From Comamonas sp. SCN 67-35 (GTDB lineage Bacteria > Pseudomonadota > Gammaproteobacteria > Burkholderiales > Burkholderiaceae_C): DNA of 64,000 nucleotides. Within the stretch, counting starts at the first letter, position 1. The number at the start of each line of letters is the position of its first letter. Where the stretch lies: the NCBI GenBank assembly GCA_001725255.1, contig MEFV01000008.1:1-64000 (forward strand), written 5' to 3'. The notes below the pieces were generated by a model. That model had not been told where the DNA came from. It did not search any database and was given only the letters and a program-made list of their open reading frames with translations. Positions 1-9,011 of this stretch are shown here, in pieces. The position numbers were made by a program, and so were the translations under genes.

Positions 1-1
1 T

Positions 2-91
2 GGCCTGAATCCGAACGAAAGATCAGTCGAATTCTTCAACATGTGGGAAGCGCCAACTCAAATTTTGTTCGAGAGTCTGTTTTGGACATGA
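2..91 (+). pseudogene. 3' end of an unidentified reading frame, probably a rearrangement scar
   Basis: An open frame enters from outside the window and stops at a TGA at 89-91. The visible 29 residues include NPNERSVEFFNMWEAP and match no family I recognise. The next codons, in the same frame, immediately begin to resemble the interior of KAP NTPases. This suggests that two unrelated coding fragments were joined near position 92. It could instead be one KAP gene with a nonsense mutation, but the residues before the stop do not look like the Walker B region expected at that point. Confidence 0.3.
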
Positions 92-1651
92 TCCTTAGCG
101 GACTTCCCGAACGTGGTTTACCTGCTGGCTTTTGATCGTGACGTTGCAGCGCAGGCCATCGAGCAGCAAAGCGGGTTGCCAGGTGAGCGATACCTGGAGA
201 AGATCATTCAGGTTCCATTTGAGCTGCCGCCTATTGAACGCGTTGCCTTGCAGGCGGCGCTTTTCAAACGCCTTGATCAGGTACTGGGCGACACGCCAGA
301 TGGTCTGTTCGACCAATCCTATTGGACGAACGTTTTCTATGATGGCATTGATCCTCTTATACAAGTGCCCCGAGATGTCGTTCGTTTCACGAATACGCTG
401 TCCGTGACCTATCCGGCGGTGCGTGGAGAGGTCAATCCTGTCGATTTCATCGCACTCGAAGCTGTCAGGGTCTTTCTGCCCGATCTGTATGGAGTTGTTC
501 GGGCGAATGCAAATAGGTTCTCCGGCCACAGCCGCGACGACAGATACGAGGGGGATCGAAATGCAGCCCAAGCCTTCCGTCATGGCTGGGTGAATCAGGT
601 GCCGGAGTCGCTACGGGCGAGTACCCAAGCATTGCTGGAACGTATTTTCCCGAAGATCAGCCAAATGGGGTATGGCTCCGAATGGTTGAACGAGTGGCGC
701 AGGGAGCTGCGCGCCTGCCATCCCGATGTATTTCCGATCTATTTCCGGCTCACCGTGCCTCTTGGTGCCGTTCGTCGCAATGAGATCATGGCCTTGCTGA
801 GTCTGGCAGCATCCCCCACTGATTTCGGTGATGCACTCGTTCGCGCCAAAGAAGAAAAGCGTCCTGACGGGTTGTCGAAAGCGCGGGTGCTTCTCGAACG
901 CCTGATGGATCACGTCGAGAAAGACATTACGGATGAGCATATCCCGCTGGTCATCCAAGCCCTCTTCAACATCGGCGATTCATTGATTGATCCTGCCGAT
1001 GAACGGGGCGCATTCGATTTCGGCAATATCTCGCGTGCGTCCCGCCCTGTCTATCATTTGTTGAAGAGATTGCCCGCTGATCAGCGCGCCAGAGTTCTGG
1101 AAGCTGCCATCAAGTCAGGCTGCGCCGTCGCAGTTCAAGCTTGGCTCCTACGAGCTTTGGATGATGAAACCACGAAGGCGAAGGAAACGAACGAAACCAC
1201 GCTGCTATCGGCTGATGAAGTCTCTCGCTTGAAGGTCGCGTGGCTTGATAGGGTTCGTGTGCTTTCGGGCGAGGCCGACTTTATAGAACATCCGGAACTG
1301 CCACGACTGCTCGCCGTTTGGCGGCAATGGGGCGATGGCTCCGAGGCAAGAACGTGGTGCGACCGCACAACGGCTTCTGATGATGGGCTTTTGGCAGTGC
1401 TGTCGAAGTTCCTTCAGCACACCAGATCCCAGACCGTGGGCGATTGGGCAGTGCGCCTTCAGCCTCGCCTCAATCCAACATGGCTGGAGAGTTATCTTGA
1501 TACTGCTGCCTGCGCCGAAAGATTGACCCAATTGACAAAAAGGGGGGCGGTTCCCGGTGAGGCGACTGGGGCTGTTTCACAATTTTTGAAAGAGTTCGAG
1601 ATGCTAAAAGCAGGTAAGAACCCAGACGGCTTGGGAGCATTCGATGACTGA
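92..1651 (+). pseudogene. KAP family P-loop NTPase, C-terminal fragment lacking the P-loop
   Basis: The frame opens directly after the TGA at 89-91 with SLADFPNVVYLLAFDRDV, which resembles the segment following Walker B in KAP NTPases, proteins often linked to phage defence or membrane-anchored complexes. The usual N-terminal part, with Walker A, membrane insertion and Walker B, is absent. About 520 residues remain, including the sensor-like strand and the helical C-terminal region. The first usable start is a GTG at 113 inside the conserved core, so a functional ATPase cannot be made from this copy. Base composition is visibly less GC-rich than in neighbouring core genes, consistent with foreign origin. 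It ends 8 bases into the next ATG at 1644. It could still be translated as a truncated polypeptide. The family call is from motif resemblance and is fairly but not fully secure. Confidence 0.6.
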
Positions 1652-1718
1652 AATAGCCTCTATGACCGAAGCCGATCTCATGCAAATCCTCTCGTTTGGG
1701 TGTATTGCTCATGACTGA
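1644..1718 (+). pseudogene. Probable 5' stub of an AlbA_2-type ATP-binding protein gene
   Basis: A 24-codon frame overlaps the end of the KAP fragment by 8 bases and contains MTEADLMQILSFG. That resembles the opening of AlbA_2/RecG-like ATP-binding proteins, which typically start MTEAEL-x2-IL and continue with a Glu-x-Phe-Lys motif. Here the resemblance stops after FG, and the frame ends inside the start of the RhuM-like gene. The likely story is a deletion that joined this gene's start to the region upstream of rhuM. The fragment is short, so the identification is tentative. Confidence 0.3.
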
Positions 1719-2763
1719 CCAGCTCCAACCATTGCCTGGTGAATTCCTGCTCTACGAAACCGAGGACGGGCGCACTCGCGTCGAATGCCGCTTCGTGGCC
1801 GATACACTGTGGCTGCCGCAGGCGGGCATGGCCGAGCTGTTCCAGACCAGCAAGCAGAACGTTGCCAAACACCTGAAGGCGATCTTTGCCGAGGGGGAGC
1901 TGCGGCCCGAGGCAGTTGTCAACCAATGGTTGACAACTGCCTCTGACGGTAAGAACTACCGGGTGGCCTACTACAGCCTGGAGGCGATTCTGGCAGTCGG
2001 CTACCGGGTGCGCTCGCCACGCGGCACCCAATTCCGCCGCTGGGCCACGGAGCGCCTGGCTGAGTACCTGGTCAAGGGCTTCACGCTGGACGACGAACGC
2101 CTGAAGAATCCGCCCGTCGCCGGTTCCGCCGTTCCCGACCGTTTCGACGAGCTGCTCGAACGTATCCGCGACATCCGGGCCAGCGAACGCCGGATGTACC
2201 TGCGAGTGCGCGAGATATTTTCGATGGCGGCGGACTATTCGCCCACGCTGCCGGAAACCACCCAGTTCTTCCGCTTTATCCAGAACAAGCTGCACTTCGC
2301 CGTCACCGGCAAGACCGCCGCCGAACTAATTGCCGAGCGTGCCGACAGCCGCCAGCCCAACATGGGGCTGACGACCTGGAAATCCGGCAGCGTACAGAAG
2401 GCCGATGTGACCGTTGCCAAGAACTACCTGCGGGAATCGGAAATCAGCGAACTCAACCGCATCGTCACGATGTGGCTGGACTTCGCCGAGGATCAGGCTC
2501 GTCGGCGCAAGGAGGTGTTCCTGAAGGACTGGGCGGAGCGGCTCGATGCCTTCCTGACCTTCAACGAACGCGATGTGCTCACCGGCGCAGGCCGCATCTC
2601 CAAGAAGCAGGCCGACGCCCACGCTGAGAACCAATATGAGCAGTTCGCCGTCCAGCGGCGGGCCTTGTTGGAGGCCGAAGGTGCAGATGCCAATGTGCGA
2701 GCGTTGGAGGACGCTGCCAAGGCGCTGCCCAAGCCGGGCAAAAGCAGCAGGAAGAGAAAATGA
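1711..2763 (+). CDS. RhuM family protein (virulence RhuM/Fic-associated family)
   Basis: The 350-residue protein has the RhuM family layout. An N-terminal region (about residues 10-130) carries the LWLPQAGMAELFQTSKQNV helix-turn-helix-like segment followed by RGTQFRRWAT. A central charged helical part is followed by a C-terminal region ending in a lysine/arginine-rich tail. RhuM-like genes are common cargo of genomic islands, near restriction or toxin-antitoxin loci. The biochemical role is not established, and the name comes from a Salmonella island gene. I chose the ATG at 1711; a GTG at 1696 is possible but lies inside the upstream stub. No partner gene is intact beside it, so it may be an orphan left by deletion of its original context. 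Confidence 0.85.
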   Translation: MTDQLQPLPGEFLLYETEDGRTRVECRFVADTLWLPQAGMAELFQTSKQNVAKHLKAIFAEGELRPEAVVNQWLTTASDGKNYRVAYYSLEAILAVGYRVRSPRGTQFRRWATERLAEYLVKGFTLDDERLKNPPVAGSAVPDRFDELLERIRDIRASERRMYLRVREIFSMAADYSPTLPETTQFFRFIQNKLHFAVTGKTAAELIAERADSRQPNMGLTTWKSGSVQKADVTVAKNYLRESEISELNRIVTMWLDFAEDQARRRKEVFLKDWAERLDAFLTFNERDVLTGAGRISKKQADAHAENQYEQFAVQRRALLEAEGADANVRALEDAAKALPKPGKSSRKRK

Positions 2764-2766
2764 ATT

Positions 2767-2783
2767 GCCGGGCCAAGCCCGGC
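2767..2783 (+). terminator. Hairpin after the RhuM-like gene
   Basis: A perfect 7-base-pair stem, GCCGGGC and GCCCGGC, with a CAA loop starts 3 bases after the stop codon at 2763. It lacks a following T tract, so it is a weak intrinsic terminator at best. It lies between the convergent rhuM-like and integrase genes, where a terminator would be expected. Confidence 0.4.
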
Positions 2784-2861
2784 CAAAGGGAAGATGAAAC
2801 GGCGATAAGGGAATGGTGCCCAAGGGACAACGACTCTACCCGGAAAAGGAAAAGGCCACCC

Positions 2862-4067
2862 TCAAGCCAAACCAGCACCGATCACCAGATTCCCCGACGG
2901 CGCCAGCCCGTCGATGTAGTCCGACCACGCCTGCAGCATCTCCCGCCGCTGCTCGGCGTACTCCGCCCGGTTGTAGACACCGCGAACACCGCCGATGATG
3001 TGGTTCAGCGCCTTTTCCACCACATCCGAAGGCCAGCCCTGCTCGTGCAGCAGCGTCGAGGCCGTGCGCCGCAGGTCGTGGATGGTGAAGGCGGGGATCT
3101 CCTGCCCCTGCAACGACACCTTCAGCGCTTGGTTCAGTGCATTGCTGGCAAAGGGCTTGGCCAGGGTGCCGCGCCCCGGCAGCACCCAGACGCTGCTGCT
3201 GGCCAGCGGTTTGAGTTCTTTGAACAGCGTCTGCGCCTGGGTGGACAGGTAGACGATGTGCGGCTTGCCGGTCTTGGAATTTTCGACCGGGATGTGCCAT
3301 TCGCCTTCGTCCAGATGCACGTCCTTCCACTGCGCCAGCATCAGCTCCGACTTGCGCACCAGGGTCATCAGGATCAACTGGAAGGCGATCTTGAACTGGC
3401 GACGGACGTTGGAGGTCTGCATGGCGCGCAGGAACTGCCGGATTTCGTTCGGCGTCAGCGCCCGGTCGCGGGCGGCGGCGCGGTAGACGTGCCGCATCGG
3501 CAGGGCCATGACCGGGTTGGCCTGGATCAGGCCGCAGGTCAGCGCGTAATCGAACATGCGCTTGAGCAGGCCGCGCACCTGGCCGGCGGCGGCATCGAAG
3601 CCTTGTTCCTTCTTGCGCCAGATGACACTGCGCACGTCCTCGGCGGTGATGTCCCGGATCGGTTTACTGCCGATGTGCGGCAGGATGTCCTTTTCCAGGT
3701 AGCGGCGGGGCATGGTCACGTTCTTGCGGTCGCGTGACTGGATGTCCTTGAAGAAGCGTTCGGCGAATTCGGCCACAGTGGCGTCTTCTGCGCCGGCCGC
3801 CTTCTCCTGCTGCTTCTTCTTTGCCGGTGACTCCCCCATCGCCACCTGATGGGCCGCCTCGTCCCGCTTCAGGCGGGCGTTCTTCAGCGTCAGCGCGGGG
3901 TACTTACCCAGCGTCAGCTTCTCGTACTTGCCATTCAGCCGGTAGCGGTAGCGCCAGACGACGCCCCCGGTCGGGAAGACCTCCACATACAGACCCCTGT
4001 CATCGGTAACCGTATACGTCTTGTCCCTGGGCTTGAGCGCCTTGAGCGCGGTATCGGTCAGTGCCAT
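2862..4067 (-). CDS. Tyrosine-type site-specific integrase (DUF4102/P4-like)
   Basis: The 401-residue protein starts MALTDTALKALKPRDKTY, the N-terminal arm-binding DUF4102 fold of P4-like integrases. A SAM-like core-binding domain follows at about residues 95-190 and a catalytic domain to the C-terminus. The catalytic set is visible: Arg in LVRKSEL, HDLRRTASTLLHEQ (HxxR), LNH, and the nucleophilic Tyr in GVYNRAEY. The ATG at 4067 is preferred over an upstream one at 4106 because GGAGG lies 7 bases before it. The gene reads in the same direction as mnmE and its start is 184 bases from the mnmE stop, the arrangement of SGI1-type integrases. A 10-bp inverted repeat lies in its leader. No excisionase gene is recognisable in the window. 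Confidence 0.95.
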   Translation of the reverse strand: MALTDTALKALKPRDKTYTVTDDRGLYVEVFPTGGVVWRYRYRLNGKYEKLTLGKYPALTLKNARLKRDEAAHQVAMGESPAKKKQQEKAAGAEDATVAEFAERFFKDIQSRDRKNVTMPRRYLEKDILPHIGSKPIRDITAEDVRSVIWRKKEQGFDAAAGQVRGLLKRMFDYALTCGLIQANPVMALPMRHVYRAAARDRALTPNEIRQFLRAMQTSNVRRQFKIAFQLILMTLVRKSELMLAQWKDVHLDEGEWHIPVENSKTGKPHIVYLSTQAQTLFKELKPLASSSVWVLPGRGTLAKPFASNALNQALKVSLQGQEIPAFTIHDLRRTASTLLHEQGWPSDVVEKALNHIIGGVRGVYNRAEYAEQRREMLQAWSDYIDGLAPSGNLVIGAGLA

Positions 4068-4078
4068 CTCATCCTCCG

Positions 4079-4139
4079 TATGTCCAAGCAGAGGGTCGGA
4101 GAGCATATATCCTGCTACTTGGCGTCAAACTTGGACATA
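4079..4139. promoter_or_regulatory. 10-bp inverted repeat upstream of the integrase
   Basis: TATGTCCAAG at 4079-4088 and its exact complement CTTGGACATA at 4130-4139 flank 41 AT-richer bases in the integrase leader, 12 bases upstream of its start. The spacing is about five helical turns centre to centre. Such paired sites could be integrase arm-type or excisionase sites, or an operator pair. No regulator in the window can be assigned to them. Confidence 0.45.
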
Positions 4140-4251
4140 TTAGTGAATGGCTTCGACTGTATCACCGAACTCGTCAGTAGACAAAAATTCCTTTATCTAC
4201 GCCAACTTAAAATCACTCTGAAGACGTCAGTGGATGCCCTTGGATATCGAT

Positions 4252-4269
4252 TCACTTCCCGATGCAGAA
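4252..4269 (-). other. Putative attachment site core at the mnmE 3' end
   Basis: On the minus strand this reads TTCTGCATCGGGAAGTGA, encoding the invariant FCIGK-stop end of MnmE. The corresponding 18 bases of trmE/thdF are the known attB of SGI1-type islands, whose insertion regenerates the gene end. The adjacent integrase supports its use as an att junction here. The matching copy at the other end of the element is not in the window, so the exact core length cannot be seen. Confidence 0.6.
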
Positions 4270-5649
4270 CCGCGAAAAGATCGTGCCCAGCAAGTCATCG
4301 GCCGTGAATTCCCCGGTGATGTCCCCGAGCGCACCCTGTGCCAGGCGCAGCTCCTCCGCCATCAGATCGAGCGCCGGCAACGGCGCCTCGAGCAACTGCG
4401 CGGCCTGCAGCAGATGGGCCTGCACGGCCTTGAGCGCCTGCAGATGACGCTCGCGCGCCATGAACACACCCTCGGGCGTAGCCTGCCAGCCCACCACCTG
4501 CAGCAGCCGCTCGCGCAGGGTCTGCAATCCCTGGCCGGTCAGTGCCGAAAGCACCACGGCCTGCATCGGCGCCCCATCGGCCGCATCGACGGCGGCATCG
4601 GCCTTGTTCCACACATCGATCAGCGGCACCGCGCGACCGAGCCTGCCGGCGAGCTCCCGGCCCAGCGCGGCATCGGCGGCTGCGCAGCCGGCCTCCCCGC
4701 GACGCGTCAGGTCGTGCAGGAACAGCACCGCATCGGCACGCTCGATCTGCTGCCATGCGCGCTCGATGCCGATGCGCTCGACCACATCGCCGCTGTCTCG
4801 CAGGCCGGCCGTGTCGATCACATGCAGCGGCATGCCTTCGATCTGGATGGTCTGGCGCACGGTGTCGCGCGTCGTGCCCGCAATCGGCGTGACGATCGCC
4901 AGCTCTGCCCCCGCGAGCGCATTGAGCAGCGAGCTCTTGCCCACGTTGGGCTGCCCGGCGATGACCACGGTGATGCCTTCGCGCAGCAGCGCCCCCTGAT
5001 GCGCCTGTCGCAGCACGGCAGCCACCTGGCTCTGCAGATTCGATAGCTGCCCACGCGCATCTGCCTTGCGCAGGAAGTCGATTTCTTCCTCGGGAAAATC
5101 CAGCGTCGCCTCCACCAGCATGCGCAGCTGCACGAGCGCATCGCGCACCGCGTGGACGTGCGCGGAGAACTCGCCCGAGAGCGAGCGCGCGGCGCTGCGC
5201 GCGGCGGTCTCGGTGCTCGCATCGATCAGGTCGGCCACGGCCTCGGCCTGGGCCAGGTCCAGCTTGTCGTTGAGAAACGCCCGCTCGGTGAATTCCCCGG
5301 GCTGCGCGGCGCGCAGGCGCGGCAGCGTGAGTCGGGCCACCTCCAGGCAGCGCGCAAGCAAGAGCTGCAGCACCACCGGCCCGCCATGCGCCTGCAGCTC
5401 GAGCACGTCCTCGCCGGTGTAGCTGCGCGGCGCGGGAAACCACAGCGCGAGCCCCCGGTCGATGGCCTCGCCGCGCGCATCCGGGAACGCCAGGTAATGC
5501 ACCTCGCGCGGCTGCAGATCGCGGCCGAGCAGCGCCCGCACGAAGCCCGACAGGGCCCGTCCCGAGACGCGCACGATGCCCACCGCGCCGCGCCCAGGGG
5601 CCGTGGCGATGGCGACGATGGGATCGTCATGGCGCGCCAGCGTGCTCAT
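4252..5649 (-). CDS. mnmE: tRNA uridine-5-carboxymethylaminomethyl(34) synthesis GTPase MnmE
   Basis: MnmE works with MnmG to modify the wobble uridine of certain tRNAs in the cytosol. The 465-residue protein has the N-terminal formyl-THF-binding domain ([21 protein letters not shown]), a helical domain split by a Ras-like G domain with [12 protein letters not shown], a DTAGLRD G3 motif and NKAD G4 motif, and the conserved C-terminal FCIGK with Cys462. I chose the ATG at 5649 because GGAGG lies 8 bases before it and the protein then begins like the family; the ATG at 5664 is less likely. The gene is intact although an integrative element abuts its last codons, as expected if insertion restores the end. 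The 255 bases upstream, to the divergent gene at 5905, show no further gene and presumably hold both promoters. Confidence 0.97.
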   Translation of the reverse strand: MSTLARHDDPIVAIATAPGRGAVGIVRVSGRALSGFVRALLGRDLQPREVHYLAFPDARGEAIDRGLALWFPAPRSYTGEDVLELQAHGGPVVLQLLLARCLEVARLTLPRLRAAQPGEFTERAFLNDKLDLAQAEAVADLIDASTETAARSAARSLSGEFSAHVHAVRDALVQLRMLVEATLDFPEEEIDFLRKADARGQLSNLQSQVAAVLRQAHQGALLREGITVVIAGQPNVGKSSLLNALAGAELAIVTPIAGTTRDTVRQTIQIEGMPLHVIDTAGLRDSGDVVERIGIERAWQQIERADAVLFLHDLTRRGEAGCAAADAALGRELAGRLGRAVPLIDVWNKADAAVDAADGAPMQAVVLSALTGQGLQTLRERLLQVVGWQATPEGVFMARERHLQALKAVQAHLLQAAQLLEAPLPALDLMAEELRLAQGALGDITGEFTADDLLGTIFSRFCIGK

Positions 5650-5904
5650 GGCCAATGCCTCCAACGCAGCGCCGGCGCGGCGAAGGTCAAGCCAAGCGTG
5701 GTGAACCCTCGCGCCTGACCCTGCAGCGCAAGCAGCCCCGCCAGCGCCACGGCCCAGGGGCGTTCAGACCGGCACGGCGCCATGACGACGGAAGAAGGGG
5801 CAGGCATGCGAAACGGTGGGTGGCGCCATCGGATCGCAAGACACCGGGCGCCGTAAGATAAGAGTGGAAATCATCGCACACACGGACATTTCAAGAGGCG
5901 AGAC

Positions 5905-6951
5905 ATGAGCGTCACCCCCACCCTGCTGCAGCGCATCGGCACGCAGCTCCCCATCATCCAGGCCCCAATGACGGGCTCGGACACCCCTGCACTGGCCGCG
6001 GCGGTTTCCCAGTCCGGGGGCCTGGGTTCGCTGGGCTGCGGGGCGCGTTCGCCGGTGGCGATGCGCGAGGCGGCGGCGGCCGTGCGTGCCGCCACGGACC
6101 GGCCCTTTGCCATGAACCTCTTCGTCCTCGACACGCCCAGCCCGGGCGCGGCCGAAGTGCAGGCCGCACTCGAACGCCTGGCGCCGCTTTACGAGCGCTT
6201 CCAGTTGCCGCTGCAGACCCCGTCCGCGTGGTGCCAGGACTTTGCGGCGCAGTTCGAGACCCTGCTCGAGCTCAGACCCGCCGTGGCCAGCTTCACCTTC
6301 GGCCTGCTCACATCCGATCATGTGCGGCACCTGCATGGCGCGGGCTCGCTGGTCGTGGGCACGGCCACCACGGTGGCCGAGGCCCTGGCATGGCAGAACG
6401 TGGGTGCCGACGCCGTGGTCGCGAGCGGCGTCGAAGGCGGCGGGCACCGCGGCACCTTTCTGAGCGACTGGGAGGGCAGCCAGATCAGCACGATGGCTCT
6501 GGTTCCGGCCTGCGTGGATGCGCTCGCGATTCCCGTGATCGCCGCAGGCGGCATCATGGACGGGCGCGGCATCCGGGCCGCTCTGGCGCTGGGTGCCCAG
6601 GCGGTGCAGATGGGCACGGCCTTTCTCGCCTGTCCCGAATCGGCGCTGGTGCCCGCATGGCGCGAGGCGATGGCGCGGGCGGACGGTGGCGACACGCGCC
6701 TGACCCGGGTGTATTCCGGCCGCTGGGCGCGCGGCATCGTCAACACCATGATGCGCGAGCTGCTGCCCCACGAAGCGGTGCTGCCGCCCTACCCGATCCA
6801 GAACGCGCTCATGGGCCCGGTGCGCCGCGCGGCCGCCAAGGCAGGTGATGGCGAGCACATGGCGCTGTGGGCGGGGCAGGGTGTGGGACAGACGCGGGCC
6901 ATGCCGGCGGCGGAGCTCATGCGCACCCTGGCCCGCGAATCAGACGCGTGA
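5905..6951 (+). CDS. Nitronate monooxygenase family flavoprotein
   Basis: This FMN-dependent TIM-barrel enzyme belongs to the nitronate monooxygenase (formerly 2-nitropropane dioxygenase) family, which oxidises alkyl nitronates to carbonyl compounds and nitrite. The 348 residues begin near LPIIQAPMTG, the flavin-site strand. EGGGHRGTF and the phosphate-binding IPVIAAGGIMDGRGI and GAQAVQMGTAFL segments are present. It is a single-gene unit, divergent from mnmE. Its 3' end overlaps the convergent O-antigen ligase gene by 12 bases, so the two transcripts are antisense at their ends. The true substrate may differ from nitronates, since many family members are annotated only by homology. Confidence 0.9.
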   Translation: MSVTPTLLQRIGTQLPIIQAPMTGSDTPALAAAVSQSGGLGSLGCGARSPVAMREAAAAVRAATDRPFAMNLFVLDTPSPGAAEVQAALERLAPLYERFQLPLQTPSAWCQDFAAQFETLLELRPAVASFTFGLLTSDHVRHLHGAGSLVVGTATTVAEALAWQNVGADAVVASGVEGGGHRGTFLSDWEGSQISTMALVPACVDALAIPVIAAGGIMDGRGIRAALALGAQAVQMGTAFLACPESALVPAWREAMARADGGDTRLTRVYSGRWARGIVNTMMRELLPHEAVLPPYPIQNALMGPVRRAAAKAGDGEHMALWAGQGVGQTRAMPAAELMRTLARESDA

Positions 6952-8196
6952 AGCGCCCCGAACCAGGCCGCGCCGGGCCTGCAGCATGGCAAACACAATC
7001 GCGCAGAAAAACAGGTAGAACATCACCCCGCTGTTGTGCGCGAGAAAGACCTGGGTGAGGCCAAACCCCGCGTACGACAGCGGCAGCAACCCCCCCCAAA
7101 GACACAGCACCAGCGACTCGCGATCGACCCGCCCGGCGCCGTCGCGCACGCGCGCCGCCGCGGGCCGGAACAGCCACAGCGGAATACCATAAAAGACCAG
7201 CAGCAACGCCAATCCCGGCAGCCCCCGCTTGGCAAAGGCATCGAGAAATTCGTTGTGCGCATGGTGCAGCGACAACACGGCGGCGGGAAGTTCTCCCGCT
7301 TGCACGCGACGCGCCTGTTCGGCGTCGTAGCCCGTCTGCCCCCAGCCGCAGCACGGGCGCTGCGAGCCAAGTTGCCAGGCCATGCGCCACAAATCCAGGC
7401 GATAGCCGACCGAGTTCTGCATATCCTTCTGGTCGAAATACGTCTGTCCTTCGTTCCACGCGAGCGCCACGCGCTGCTGCACGGTGGCGTTCTGCCCGAG
7501 CAGCGCCAGCCCCATCACGCATGCGACCACCCACAGCGGCGCCCATTTGACCGCGCGGCTGCGCGCCAGCAACCAGATACACGCCGGCACAAGCAACAGC
7601 AGCAGCGCGAGCCACCCCCCTCGCGTTTGCGAAATCACGGAGCCGGCGACCCCGAGCACGGCGCCCGCGCCAAGCAGCAGCCTCTGCCACCAGCGCCACC
7701 CGGACCACAGCAGGCTCAGGCCGAGCAGCGCCAGGGTCGCGAGCAACAGGCTCAGGTTGCCGTATTCGATCGCGTTGGTGTAGCCGGTCGCGCGGTCGAT
7801 GTGCTGCCAGTCGATCTGGTACAAGCCCACCACGCCCGCGCCAATGCCACCCACCGCGACCCCCATTGCCAGCCACGCAAAGCGCGGGGTGCAGGTCAGC
7901 AGAAACAGGAGGCACGGAACGACGAGCAGGTACTTGGACGGCCGATCGAACGTGCGCCACGCCCACTCGCCATCGGCCTCGAGCAGCCACAGCGCGGCCA
8001 TGGCCATGAAACTGACCACCAACCACCACGTGCCGCGCGGCAGAGGCCGGCCCCACCACTCCCGCACGCTCACGCATGCCGCCAGCAACAGCAACGCGGC
8101 CCCCCACGAGTAGCCCGAGGGCAGCCACAGCGCCAGCCCCGGCACCATGAAGACGCCCAACCGGGCCGCCCACAGCCGGGCTTCAGACACCGTCAT
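6940..8196 (-). CDS. O-antigen ligase family membrane protein (WaaL/Wzy_C type)
   Basis: The 418-residue protein is a polytopic inner-membrane protein with about ten to twelve hydrophobic segments and a large periplasmic loop at about residues 240-330. This is the layout of O-antigen ligases and polymerases, which join undecaprenyl-linked glycans to lipid A-core. SQTRGGWLALLL and the loop segment HHAHNEFLDAFAKRGLPGL match the Wzy_C signature, including the conserved HNxxL-like histidine. Its ATG overlaps the TGA of the upstream glycosyltransferase gene (ATGA at 8193-8196), showing translational coupling in an LPS operon that starts at ilvE. Ligase versus polymerase activity cannot be told from sequence alone. 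Confidence 0.85.
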   Translation of the reverse strand: MTVSEARLWAARLGVFMVPGLALWLPSGYSWGAALLLLAACVSVREWWGRPLPRGTWWLVVSFMAMAALWLLEADGEWAWRTFDRPSKYLLVVPCLLFLLTCTPRFAWLAMGVAVGGIGAGVVGLYQIDWQHIDRATGYTNAIEYGNLSLLLATLALLGLSLLWSGWRWWQRLLLGAGAVLGVAGSVISQTRGGWLALLLLLVPACIWLLARSRAVKWAPLWVVACVMGLALLGQNATVQQRVALAWNEGQTYFDQKDMQNSVGYRLDLWRMAWQLGSQRPCCGWGQTGYDAEQARRVQAGELPAAVLSLHHAHNEFLDAFAKRGLPGLALLLVFYGIPLWLFRPAAARVRDGAGRVDRESLVLCLWGGLLPLSYAGFGLTQVFLAHNSGVMFYLFFCAIVFAMLQARRGLVRGASRV

Positions 8197-9011
8197 GATG
8201 CAGCGCGCCCGACCGATGAAGCGAGCCCGTCGCGGTCGTAGCGCAACGCGGCGTAACGGAAAAATCCTTCCAGCGCGATGAACAGGCAATAGAGAAACCC
8301 GGGGCCGCCGCACAGGAAACCGAGCCGCAGCACGTACAGGCGCAAAAACATGGCCCCGCCCGACGCCAGCCCGCGCAGCACGCCGCCGCGGTGCCCGTGC
8401 TGCGCCTTCTTGGCCGCGCCGAGCATCGCATACTGCGTCAGCTTGATCAGGCTCGAGTGCACCGTGGGGCGGGCGTGGTGCAGCAGGCGCGTGCGCATCG
8501 TATGTCGGGGCACCGGCTCGCCTTCGAGCACCGCTTCTTCGTGCACCGCACCTGTCCAATGGTGCAATTGGTCGCGGCGGAACAGGCGCTCCACCCAGGT
8601 GCCGCCGCGCAAATGGCGCAACTCTTTGCCAAACGCCACGATGCGCCAGCGGATTTTCCATACGCCTCGCGCACCGCTGGCGACGATTTTGCGCAGCTCC
8701 TCGCCAAACGCGGAGGACATCACCTCGTCGGCATCGAGAAAGAAGACGTAGTCACCCCGGGCATGCGCAATCTGATGGTTGCGCTGCACCGCGAAGCCTT
8801 GCCAGTCGGGATAGACGCGGACCTCCGCTCCCAGCGCACGCGCCAAGTCCGCGGTGCCATCCGTGCTGCCCCCATCGATCACCAGGAGTTGGTCGGCAAA
8901 CGCCGCGCTGCGCAAGCACGCCTCGATGTTCGCCGCCTCATTGAAGGTCAGTACCGCGACGGTCAGCGTCAGCGCGCGCACCCCGGCAGTACCTGGCTCT
9001 GGCGGCGTCAA
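8193..9011 (-). CDS. Glycosyltransferase family 2 (LPS core WaaE/KdtX-like)
   Basis: The protein has an N-terminal GT-A fold with VAVLTFNEAANIEACLRS, the nucleotide-binding IDGGSTDGT and the metal-binding DADE motif, followed by a C-terminal helical, partly hydrophobic region. WaaE/KdtX-like enzymes add glucose to the heptose of the LPS inner core at the cytosolic membrane face. The frame opens with a TTG at 9011, immediately after the stop of the zinc-finger gene; a GTG at 8981 is an alternative start. It is coupled downstream to the O-antigen ligase gene by a 4-base overlap. The exact sugar donor is not deducible. Confidence 0.9.
   Translation of the reverse strand: MTPPEPGTAGVRALTLTVAVLTFNEAANIEACLRSAAFADQLLVIDGGSTDGTADLARALGAEVRVYPDWQGFAVQRNHQIAHARGDYVFFLDADEVMSSAFGEELRKIVASGARGVWKIRWRIVAFGKELRHLRGGTWVERLFRRDQLHHWTGAVHEEAVLEGEPVPRHTMRTRLLHHARPTVHSSLIKLTQYAMLGAAKKAQHGHRGGVLRGLASGGAMFLRLYVLRLGFLCGGPGFLYCLFIALEGFFRYAALRYDRDGLASSVGRAAS

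Larger units (their letters stand above)
1..4251. mobile_element. End of an integrative element inserted at the 3' end of mnmE
   Basis: This stretch differs from the rest of the window. The KAP-fragment DNA is clearly less GC-rich than the downstream core genes. The cargo consists of accessory genes (NTPase fragment, RhuM-like protein), and a tyrosine integrase lies beside mnmE and reads in the same direction as it. SGI1 and related islands are known to insert into the last bases of trmE/thdF (mnmE) with the integrase gene next to the junction, and the arrangement here is the same. The other end lies left of the window, so size and mobility are unknown. Broken genes at 1-1718 suggest that the cargo has been rearranged. 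Confidence 0.6.

Noticed and set aside
8193..9011. Starting the glycosyltransferase at the internal GTG (8981)
   Set aside because: The TTG at 9011 abuts the upstream stop, giving translational coupling; the GTG would lose ten residues. It remains an alternative.
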